Shown here piece after piece: positions 46,256-56,450 of a stretch of 64,000 bases of DNA; positions within the stretch are counted from its first letter, which is position 1, and the number at the start of each line of letters is the position of its first letter. Below the pieces are notes generated by a model that worked only from the letters and a program-made list of their open reading frames with translations, searched no databases and was not told the DNA's origin. The DNA is from Scleromitrula shiraiana (Eukaryota > Ascomycota > Leotiomycetes > Helotiales > Sclerotiniaceae): the NCBI GenBank assembly GCA_028455995.1, contig JABELC010000010.1, positions 744,001-808,000 on the forward strand. Direction: 5' to 3'. Position numbers and translations under genes: made by a program.

Positions 46256-47984
46256 ATGGCGGCGCCAGTGGATGCAGCTACTAGGAAGAGGGTGTTGAAA
46301 GTGGTTTTCTTTTCTCTATTATTGGATTTGGTATGTCTTTTTGTTCAGCAATCTATCAATTGAAAGATTTGGATAGTTGTAGCTAACTTTTTTGATTTCT
46401 AGCTTTCGTATGATATATCCCATCTTATGATATGATGAATGGATGAAGAAATAGTAAACTGACATTCTACTTAGTTTTACATTCATATTACCATTGTTTC
46501 CCAAATTGTTAGAGTTCTACAGGAAGTGAGTTTGCGCCGATTTAAAACGATGTATTGTTTTATACGGATGGACAAATGGCTGATACAATGAAATTATTCA
46601 GTCTCGAAGATCCGGCTTCTCACTCCTCATCTGCAGAGTCTCCTACTTTACTTGCACATATTCTTGCCTATCTCAATGCATATAAAGCATCATTTGCGAA
46701 ACCGATCGATTCTCGATATGATATTGTATTACTTGGTGGAGCTCTAGGAAGTTTATTCTCGTGCGTTAAACACTACAATAACTACACTCTCCAAACTTTA
46801 CATACTAACCAAAATTCTCTCCCACCAGACTTCTCCAAGCTCTCGCCTCTCCCATAATAGGAACCCTATCCGACAAATATGGACGCCGTACCGCCCTCCT
46901 CCTCAGCATGGCAGGAAACATACTCAGCGTCCTCCTCTGGGTATGCGCCACCGATTTCCGCACCTTCCTCCTCTCCCGAATCGTAGGCGGTCTCTCAGAA
47001 GGAAATGTGCAACTAGCAATCGCCATCGCAACCGACATATCCGACGAGAAACAACGCGGGGCAACAATGGCTTTGGTAGGAATTTGCTTTAGTATAAGTT
47101 TTACTTTTGGGCCTGCGTTGGGCGCTTGGTTAAGTACTATTAGTACGGTTCAGGCAAATCCTTTTGCTACTGCGGCGGGGTTCTCGCTGTTTTTGATTGT
47201 GATAGAAACGCTTTATTTGTATCTTTATTTGCCGGAGACGTTGCCTAGGAAGGTGGCTGAGGAGGAGGAGGCGAGGAAGAATATTGGTGCGGGGGTTACG
47301 AAGAAATTGGACTCTTCTAAGAACGAGAAGGAGGAAAAAATCCAAACAACACCTACCAACAATAATCTCACCACCCCAACCAAACACGAAAGAACAAACT
47401 CCCATTTCCTCCTCAACCTCACCCACCTCTCATTCATCCTCTTCTTCTCCGGCATGGAATTCTCCCTCCCCTTCATGACCTACGACCTCTTCGGCTACAC
47501 CTCCTCCCGCAACGGTCGTCTCCTCGGCTACATGGGCCTCATCGCCTCCCTCCTCCAAGGCGGCATCACCCGGCGTCTCCCACCCCTCCTATCCGTTCGA
47601 ATCGGGGTAATCTCCTGTCTTCTCGCCCTCTTCCTCCTCGCTAGAATCGACTCGGTAAAGGGACTTTATGTCGCGAGTACATTACTGGCTGTTACGACGG
47701 CGACGACGGTGACGGGGTTAAACGCGCTGAGTAGTTTTGAGGCCGGGGAGGGGGAGCGAGGGGGGAAGTTGGGGAATTTGAGGAGTTGGGGGCAGCTGGG
47801 ACGCGGACTGGGCCCGTTATTGTTTACGAGTGGGTATTGGTGGGCGGGCAGGGAGGTGGCGTATATGGTGGGTGGGTGTGGGATGTTGGGGGTTGCGGGG
47901 TTGGTGTTGCTGGGGTTGGAGACGCCGAAGGTTAAGGGGGAGATGGGGGAGGGGGAGAAAGGGAGAGAGGTGAAGGAATTGTAG
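46256..47984 (+). CDS. Major facilitator superfamily transporter, MFSD10/TETRAN-like, 481 aa
   Basis: Exons are 46256-46330, a 5-nt microexon 46403-46407 (CTTTC), 46475-46525, 46602-46760 and 46829-47984. Without the microexon the first helix cannot be joined in frame. With it the reading is ...VFFSLLLDLLSFTFILPLFP, the usual first transmembrane helix of this family. The hydrophilic loop between helices 1 and 2 is long (exon 4). Then KPIDSRYDIVLLGGALGSLFS leads to the MFS loop-2/3 signature GTLSDKYGRRT. Further helices follow to the C-terminus, with a charged central loop rich in Lys/Glu at about residues 245-290. The protein is likely an organic-anion/drug-type exporter in plasma or internal membrane; the substrate is unknown. 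Codon skew alternates A/C, G/T, A/C, G/T across exon 5. Confidence 0.9.
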
Positions 47985-48335
47985 GGGGGAAGTGAATTGA
48001 TGGATTTGTATATTTATGTGTATGTGTATGTGTATGTGTATTGACTATTGGTATGGAATGGGCTGGATTGAAATAGAAAAGGAATTGATAGAAAGAGTAG
48101 GAGAATCGCTTCGAAATGTATTCTTAGGGATGGAAGGAAATTAGGGATTGGCATGGTGATTGTATAGCATGAATATAAACATAAACATCAACATGTACTT
48201 CATAATCTTTGATATTAATTCTTATTTCGTAATTTATATGTATTTAAGCACCCATAAATTGGTGTTTTGCTTCTCTGTATTCGCCTTTATGTCAGACGGT
48301 ATATAATACAATAGGTATAACCACATTCATCGTCC
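47985..48335. other. Convergent 3' spacer, transporter and CWC24
   Basis: 351 bp of 3'-flanking sequence with TATGTG repeats near 48018-48040. No gene was seen. Confidence 0.6.
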
Positions 48336-49385
48336 CTACTCCTCCTCCTCCTCCTCTTCCTCCTCATCCACCTCCTCCCCATTAGCAACCGCCTCCTCCC
48401 TAATCCTCCTCTCCCTCTCCCTCTTCCTATCCAATAACTTCTTCAGCCCCTTCGCCACATTAAACACACCCCCCGTGCCACTCCCACAAGCCGCACAGCT
48501 CGGATCCTTCCTATACCTCTTCAACGCACACTTCTCGCAAAAATAATGCCCGCATTTCGTCACGATCGGCTCCGTGTATTTCTCCACGCATATTATACAT
48601 TTAAATGGTATGTTTTCTAATAATGCCGCTTCGTCTTCATCTTCCTCCTCTTCAGCACCATTTGCGTCTCGATTCGCAGATGCGATTTTAGTACCCGAGA
48701 CGATCTTTTTTCCGCGCGTGACGTTCTCCCATTCGCGATCGAGTTGCCAGCCTTGCTTGTAGTCTTCTCTTGCATGTAGATATTTGCAGTTATCGCCGAA
48801 GCCGCAAAATCCAGTCTGTTTGTAATCTTTGCAGACGTCGGGAGCGAAATCGGTAACGGTTATGGTGCGGATGTTGGTGGGGGCTTTGATGGGACCGACG
48901 ACTCGGGTGGGTGCGTTGGGGTTCTTTTGGATGAAAGATGTAGGGTTTGAAAGACCTTTGTAGGTCCCGTCAGGTAGGTTTTCTTCTGCATTGGGAGCTG
49001 GACGTGCTCGTGTGGTTCCGAGGAGATTCGCGCTCGAGAGGGCATCGGTGGCGTTTTCGTCGTACCAGTTACTTTGCTTGGTTGCGTCGTTGGAGGAGCG
49101 GATGGTGGTGCTGTGGGCGGCGGTGTATTTTGTTGCCGAGAGGTCGGTATTTGTGGAGGAGGAATTGTGGGATTTGGAGGTTGCGGTTATGGCGCCTGTA
49201 TTCTTCTTTCTTCGTTTGATTTTTCGTCCGGTTTCGTCTTCAGAGCTGGAATAGCCGGATGTGTCGTCGTCGCTGTCGTGGTTGGGGGGTGGTGTGGCGG
49301 CTCTTTTGCGGAAATTGGCTTTTCCTTTTGCTGAGCGCTTTTTAAATATTGCTACTGGAGCTATGGTTGGTTCTGAAGCTTCCAT
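48336..49385 (-). CDS. cwc24: Pre-mRNA splicing factor CWC24 (RNF113 homologue), 349 aa
   Basis: Single exon. Residues 1-120 are charged and Ser/Thr-rich with a basic cluster (RKIKRRKK, about 54-61) that may be a nuclear signal. A CCCH zinc finger reads CKDYKQTGFCGFGDNCKYLH (C185, C194, C200, H204). A RING domain follows: CIICVEKY...CGHYFCEKC...CAAC (C263, C266, C278, H280, C283, C286, C297, C300). This exact order is diagnostic for Cwc24/RNF113. Cwc24 joins the activated spliceosome (Bact), where it contacts the 5' splice site before the first transesterification. The C-terminus is a run of Glu (eight or nine residues), encoded by a CTC/TCC-rich tract on the plus strand. Confidence 0.95.
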   Translation of the reverse strand: MEASEPTIAPVAIFKKRSAKGKANFRKRAATPPPNHDSDDDTSGYSSSEDETGRKIKRRKKNTGAITATSKSHNSSSTNTDLSATKYTAAHSTTIRSSNDATKQSNWYDENATDALSSANLLGTTRARPAPNAEENLPDGTYKGLSNPTSFIQKNPNAPTRVVGPIKAPTNIRTITVTDFAPDVCKDYKQTGFCGFGDNCKYLHAREDYKQGWQLDREWENVTRGKKIVSGTKIASANRDANGAEEEEDEDEAALLENIPFKCIICVEKYTEPIVTKCGHYFCEKCALKRYRKDPSCAACGSGTGGVFNVAKGLKKLLDRKRERERRIREEAVANGEEVDEEEEEEEEE

Positions 49386-51243
49386 TGTGGAAGATGTGAA
49401 GGCTGTTTGAGAAGAATTGATGTTGTTGATGTCCCTTAGTAATTGATGAAGTTCGTTTGATGAAGTAGTAGAGGAGAAGTTCGAGAAGGCTGAGAAATAT
49501 TCTAGAAACTCACTTCAGTTAAGCTTATCCTTGATAATGATAGCCCTGTGATTATGTAATTAATACTATGAGGTAATCAGCCTTACATATAATATAAAAC
49601 CTAAGGCATAGAATAAGGCAGGATTTGATAGAAACACGAGCTGTAGCCATGGAGAACACCACCTGAAGCATCTGAGCCCGGTGAACCTGAACTCATTTCT
49701 TTCAACCATCAACACAACACGCATCTAAACATCTCATTTGTTTATTTTATTATTTGTTAAGGCTGGTGAACTATTTACATTTGATAATTAGATAACAAGG
49801 AAAGAGCTTGCTATTATTGAGGTTATAAGATTTTTATATTTTATACCTTTCTTCTTATCTTCAAGGCTCTCTCTCTCTATCTTCATCCTAGAAAGTTCGG
49901 ACTTTCAGAGCACATCTAGGTATATTATTATGCATACTTGTTTGTACTTACACATGGGCAGTTATAGTTATAGAACTCGAATAGATTGCCCAGCATGTCC
50001 AGGTCCTGCTGCAGTGGTTTGGTTGTACATACAAGGCGGGCCGGCTTTTAATATCTTTTCTCTTATCCCTCCCCCCTCCCCCGTCCCCCCTTCCCCCATT
50101 CCCCTCTCCTCCATTCAGCTGATTATGGTTGCTATTTTGATTTGTCCACCTTTTTATAGTAGGTGATGATTTGTGGTGATTTGTATGATGTGTATCCAAG
50201 GGAGTTGTATGAAAGTTGTTCAAATATTTGACAACAATCAATAAATGATTGACAATCATTTTACATATAACTGGTTCATTTCTATGAATCAAATTCATGG
50301 ATATCATAATACTTACGAGTAGATACCTAGTTAATGTTTCTCTACCCAATTGTGATTTAACGCCCTTTTTTTTTTCAAAAAGTAAACATAAAATCAATAT
50401 TCATGTCCCAAAAATTGAAAACAAAATAATGAAGTTTTCTCGTAACTCTCTCATTGTATTTGTATCCACATCCACATTATGGAAGCGATTTTGAACTCCC
50501 TTTCTTTCTTGTGAACCATCAACAACATTAGTTTTACCTTTTATTTTTGCTGCTCTTTTCATGTTGTGATCTTTTGTGGTCAACAACCGTCCATTCATTT
50601 TTCTTTTCATTTTCCCTATTCTCCGATTCTTTTTGTTTGAAAGCAATTCCTCCTCCTCCTCTTCTTCTTCTTCTTCTTCACGGGTTGCCGAAGATTCATT
50701 CTTCATTATTGATTGTTTTTTTACAATCTGAATGTTTTTTACAATCTGAATGTTTTCTACAATCTGAATGTTTTCTCCATTCTATTCCTCGTCGGGTAGT
50801 TTACAAATAACTGGATTCCCTATCCATTCAGACGCGTCTTCAAGATAAGCAGCCAAAAACAAGAGCCTGGATTTTTAGAAACCATTTGGTACTACTATAC
50901 CGTATCTCAACGTGGAATACGAAGAAGAAACACCTTTTCTGTACCTTTTTAACCCCCTCCCCCCCCCCCCCGGAATCAACAAAAGCTAAATTCGGCCTAT
51001 ACCATATTTACGAATACGTACCACCAAATATCAACTTTCGTGGACTTTTGTTCAACTTTCCCGTCTCGCATTTCAGGTCAAAGGTACTACGAAAACAAAA
51101 TATCAGATTGTCGGTTTCAAAAAGGCGTCCTACCTGGGCGCAAGAGGTACCCGGTAGCTCAACTTTCCCAAATCGTCTTCTATTGATTCTATCCTTTCCT
51201 CATTAACCAAATTGTGGTTACTTAAATTTCGGGCTCTCACTCT
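49386..51243. promoter_or_regulatory. 1.9-kb divergent spacer, CWC24 and ApsA/Num1
   Basis: AT-rich spacer between head-to-head genes. It holds a TTC-rich block (50650-50680), three tandem copies of an 18-bp unit (50723-50776) and a C-rich run (50953-50971). Frames of 100-150 codons on the minus strand (49948-50397, 50401-50706) are low-complexity and not convincing. Confidence 0.55.
50723..50776. repeat. Three tandem copies of an 18-bp unit
   Basis: Unit ACAATCTGAATGTTTTCT is repeated three times head to tail with one or two mismatches in the first copy. It lies in the divergent spacer upstream of the ApsA/Num1 gene. Confidence 0.85.
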
Positions 51244-54200
51244 ATGACAATGGACCACCCATCGATTTTGTCCAACTTGGGTGACAATAATGGTACTGAT
51301 CCATTTTTGTCCCCTCCTACAACTTCGAATCATCATCGTTTCTCTCACTTCGATAAACAATTATTTGCGCTTGGCCCTTCGACATCTCCAGAACAAGCTA
51401 AACGGGCACTAGAAGCACATCTTGCAGAGACCGAGAGGAGGATTCAAGAAGCTTCTAATTTGGGTACTACACTTCTACAACAGAGGAAGGATTTGGGTGA
51501 ACGTTTGAAGGAAGTTGAGAAACAACAGGGTGAAGGAGATATCACACCGGAACTGCGACAAAAATTGGTAGATATTGAGAAGGAATACAATGAAGTTGGT
51601 AGGGAGACAGCTAGAGCATTTTTACCCAAGTCAAGAGCATCAAGCAGCGAGATGGGTGGTTCACCATTCACCGATAAGGTACGTTTTCCTATAGTTACAA
51701 TAATTTCAATATATTTACACAATGTAGCGTTCCGCAAGTCCATCCAAATTCGAAAGCCAAGCTACTAGTTCCCCATCGAAATTCAGCGTGCCGAATCGAA
51801 AGCAACGAAATCAGCCTGCTAATCGCGTCCATGATATCGAATTTGCGACAGAGATTAGTACTTCCTTGTTGGCTCAAGTACGGCACCTACAAGCACTTTT
51901 AGCAGAGAAGGAGGAAAATCTTAGAACTGTTGCGCTCGAAAAGTCAAGATTAGAAATTGAAGCCGAAGGGTTCTCTCAACGATTGAGGATTTTAGATGAG
52001 AGTGAAAACAGATACAAGGACGAGAACTGGAACCTGGAAACTCAAATTCATGAACATTTAGCTGCTCAAAAGGAGTCTTCAGATCGTGAAAAGAGATTGA
52101 CACAAAATCTAAATATTTTGCAAGCTGAGAAGGGAGCTGTTCAGAAGGAATTGGATGAGATCAAATTGAGCCATTCGAAGCTCCAAGAACAACATGCCTC
52201 CGACGTAAAACATCACGATGTCGAACTAGGAACCATAAAGCGTAGCATGTCAATAGCCGAAAATGAACGAGGGACGCTTCAGAAAAAAGTGGAAGAACTT
52301 ATTGGTCAGAACCAGGAGCTTGCGCGCGCCATTGCGCATCAACGAGGTCGTATGGAAGATCGTGAACAATCGAATGGTTCAACTGAAGAGGAATTTCAGA
52401 CAGCAACTGACAACAATACACCCGAACATTCACCGCCCCCTTCACCAATCAAAATGACACCAAGGCATAGCATGCTTGAATCCGAAACTTTAAAGAGCTC
52501 TTTGCATCACGCCCATCGAATGATTCAGAACTTGAAGGGGAACATTCATAGGGAGAAGACAGAGAAATTGGAATTGAAGCGCATGTTGCAAGAGGCTAGA
52601 GATGAGATTGAAGTTGCGCGACGTGGTGAACCTGGAGTGGATGCCGGGCCTAGAAAGGGAGGTCGTAAAACTGCTTCCAAAGATTTTAAGAAACCATATA
52701 GCGCACGTCAGTTGGGTGGAATCAGGAGTAGCAAGAGTGAAGTTTTCATTGAAGACACAAATTGGGAAGATGACCAGGGACAACAAAGCCCCAGTCTCGG
52801 CTCCCGCTCTATGGGTGCTGCTGCTGGTGCTGCTGTTGCAGCGGCAATGGCAGCTGAAGTCTCGAGATCTAACAACCATTTCGGAAACCCTACTACTGAT
52901 CAAAGTGATTCTTTCGAGACTGCGAATGAACGTGCTACTGAAACAGAAGACTTCCAGACTGGTGTTGAGGAAATGAGTGGAGAGGATGAACTCACGGAGA
53001 CAGAGAAAGGAGGCACTATTAGAGCCAAACCTTCACGAGGATCTATCGCTCTGTCCAAAACTGGCAACCGTCACTCATTCCAAAGTACCGCTTCAACTTC
53101 CGATGACGAATATATGTATGAAGAAGCAAAGACACCTAACATGCATCCTCAACGACTACGTCTCAAAGTTAGTCGCGGAAACCGACGTTCACGTGTTCCC
53201 AGCGAAGAACCTCAAGCTGATAGTCCTATCAATTACACCGATATTAGCAATAAAGGTACTCCTCAACCCGCTGGTCAGAGTTTATTCGCGGAACTCGGTG
53301 AACTTGGAAGCGATGACGAATCCGTTCAAAGTACACCAAGTCGTTACGCGTCACGGGGTGGCACTCCTCAGTCGTCAAGGCCAAGTACTGCTCGAAATGT
53401 TCCATCTTCTACTATACCACCGGTACCAAGAATACCAATGACCGATTCTTCCATGATGACCGACCCCTGGGAGCCAGAACCTCGTGCCCCGGCAGCTGCA
53501 GTACCAATATTCACCAGCCATACTGGCGCTGAAGTCAGTTCTCCAATGAATTCACCAGGTATGGCCACTAAGGAGGCAACGTCATCTAATAACGAACGGG
53601 CAATTTCGCCTGAACCTCAAATCGAACCACATACTCCTGGAGGCGCAGCAATTATTGCAGATGATGGAGTTGCTTCAAAGGATAGCCATTCCGCTCCTTC
53701 GCCTCCTCGAAACGGACCAGAAATAACTACAACTTCCCCGGCTCTTTCATCTGCAGGAGGTGGAGTTGTGTCTGATAAAGACGCCCATACAGTCCCTTCA
53801 CAACTACCTCCAGTCAAACCTCAAATGTCTGATGCTGCGACTCAATGGCATGAGGAGCAAATGAAAGAACAAATGGCTGGTCTACTTCAAGTCCAACCTC
53901 TAAATGATGGGTCTCGACCTGTATCATCAACCTACAGTGATAGAAGCTCGCAGTATGACAGTGAACTCACTGATGATAAACTGGATAAATTCCCCTCACC
54001 TCCACTTTCTCGCGCAGATACCCCGATGACAAACCTTGCTGGTTCTAAAGCAGTTACTGCAGCTCCACTTACAATGTCTACTATACTCTCCGAACACCTT
54101 GAACCAATTGTCACTGAAGAGCCAGTTACCAAGGAAGACCCACTTACAATGTCGTCAATTCGTTCCGAACATGTTGAACCGATTGTTCTCGAAGACAAGC

Positions 54201-56450
54201 CCAAGTCACCTGTTCTGTCTGCCCCCATCATAGCTCAACAGCATTCGAAACCAGCTCCTCTACCCCTTGGCTTTTCGACCATTCAATCGGTGAACACTGA
54301 ACCTATTGAGCCACTCTCGCCTAGAAGTCTTAAGAGGGATGCCGTCATACTTCCTAGGCAAGAGGTACACGAGGAGGCGGCAGATGCATCAAAGAACGAG
54401 CCAAAATCTGAGCCAAAATCGGAACCAAAATCGGAACCAAAATCTGAGTCAAAAGAGGAGCCTAAATCCCCAGCAACTCCTAAACCTGGATTCATGAGTT
54501 CTGTATTCAGTGGTTGGAATAAGAAATCTGCAGCAGCAAGTCCACCCATCATCGCGGAGGATGAGACAAGACAATCTCCTAGCCAATCTCCTGTAGCATC
54601 TACCCCAGACTCTCAAATGCCATTCAAGGCAATCTCTGGAAATACTAATGAGCGTTCGCTCAAAAAACCGCGAGTTGAAACCACGGATGAGAGTTCACAG
54701 ACCGCGTTGACTTCTGTTCAAATTGATGAAATGTTCAAGAGCAAAAGACAAGAAACAATCCTTGCGGAAGATGGTCACAAACCTAACGTGTACTCTCCCC
54801 CACATGCCAACAGTATTCCGGCAGCTCTTCGAATTCGCAAATCTCAGGATAGTTTTGGTAGCGCCAGTCGTTCAAATCCCAAGAGCCCTGATATGGAATA
54901 TCCGCAAGATGTTGCTGCTATAAAGAGACCAGGGAGTGCTGGTAGTGGAAGAAATACTTCTATTTCAAGTATCCACCCACCATTACCCCAGGATCACAAG
55001 CAAGTCATTGCTGCTGCCGCCCAACGCGCTGGTTCTACCAAAGGCTCTGGTGATCAGAGACACCTTGCTACTGCGCCAACTCGCCACGAAGACCATAAAC
55101 AACTTCCTCCTCTTACAACTCAACGTACGGGCTCTTCCAGTGGCGCGGCAGGTTATATGGGCCCTCCACCTCTACCTTCTACATACAAGGGCAACTCTTT
55201 ACGACCTAAAACTCCAAGCTCCCAAGCTCCTCCGTCCAGAGCTGGCACAACCCCTCGACCAAGACACTCTCCTACCGAACATGCCATTGACGAGCATGAC
55301 ACACCGACCGGCTATGCTGATATTCATGTAGGCGGCATGCCTCCTCGAGCTGCACCATCCAGACATTCCTCAGTATCTTCGTTTGCGTCTGAAGTTGATA
55401 CTCGTTTCAATCTACGTGCTGGAATCCCAATGCCACAAGGTGTTGAGCCCAGTACCGATCCAAGAATGATCAATGCGATTACCCAGACTATGATTGGTGA
55501 ATATCTATGGAAGTACACTCGCAAGGCTGGTCGTGGTTCCATGTCCGAGAATCGCCATCGACGTTATTTCTGGGTTCATCCATACACTAGGACACTGTAT
55601 TGGAGTGATAGGGATCCATCAACTGCTGGACGAACAGAACTTAAAGCAAAAAGTGTAGCTATTGAGGCTGTTCGTGTTGTGACAGATGACAATCCTATGC
55701 CGCCGGGATTACATCGCAAGAGTTTGATTATCATGACGCCCGGAAGAGCAGTAAAGTTTACCGCTAGCACAGGACAACGTCACGAAACTTGGTTCAATGC
55801 TTTGTCATACTTACTTCTCCGCACAGGAGAAGATGCCATCAGTGATACTATGGAGGTCTCGGAAAACCTTACGCATGATGACGTTGACGAGTTTAGCCCC
55901 GTGTTTGGTCGTGTAACTAGCTCTCGTCGAGGTCCACCATCTTTATCATCATACAACAGTCGCACCACTCGTAATGACTCGCCAATCAGTAAAAACAGAC
56001 GATACTCTACCATGCACCCCACTTTGACATCAAGGGCATCAAGACCATCACTATCAACCTTCTCTAGGCTTAGTAATTATTTGGTTCCCGCTGATGGAGC
56101 AAGAACCTTCTCTGGTCGCAGAAGCCGAAGTGTGAATGCTGCAGCAAGTATCTACGAAGCTAGCGAAGTCCACGATAGTGCGGAGGATCTAAGGGAACAA
56201 ATCGAGAGGCAGGATCGAGAATCTGACAGATTGGAGAATGTTCGAGCATGTTGCGATGGTAAGTTGGTCAGAATTTTATATCACGACGGGATCTAATTTC
56301 AAAATAGGTAAACATGATGTTGGGCATCTCCATAGTAACACTCCCGCTAGAAATCGTGGGACCATGAGCGCAGCTTCAGGATCTTATCGACACGCACATC
56401 GAGCTCAAAGTCAGGCCAGTCATCGTCCAAACGAAGCACCTAATTCTTAA
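51244..56450 (+). CDS. apsA: ApsA/Num1-type nuclear-migration cortical anchor, coiled coil plus PH domain, 1702 aa
   Basis: Exons are 51244-51678, 51728-56258 and 56308-56450, phases closed. Residues about 50-330 are coiled coil (e.g. AETERRIQEASNLGTTLL, LLAQVRHLQALLAEKEENL). A long disordered Ser/Pro/Glu-rich middle follows, with a KSEP repeat near residues 1036-1058. At residue about 1400 a PH domain begins MIGEYLWKYTRKAGRG and runs RRYFWVHPYTRTLYWS...RHETWFNALSYLLLRTGE to about 1520. This is the C-terminal cortical PH domain of Num1/ApsA/Mcp5. These proteins sit at the plasma membrane through the PH domain and capture dynein so that microtubules pull nuclei into position; they also tether mitochondria. 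A basic Ser-rich tail follows. Confidence 0.92.
54398..54467. repeat. 12-bp coding repeat in apsA (Lys-Ser-Glu-Pro units)
   Basis: Five to six degenerate copies of a 12-bp unit encode KSEP, KSES and KEEP in the disordered part of the PH-domain protein. They could easily expand or contract between strains. Confidence 0.85.

Noticed and set aside
49948..50706. Minus-strand frames of 149 and 101 codons between CWC24 and apsA
   Set aside because: Low complexity (poly-Glu from a TTC/TCC tract, His/Asn-rich), no motif.
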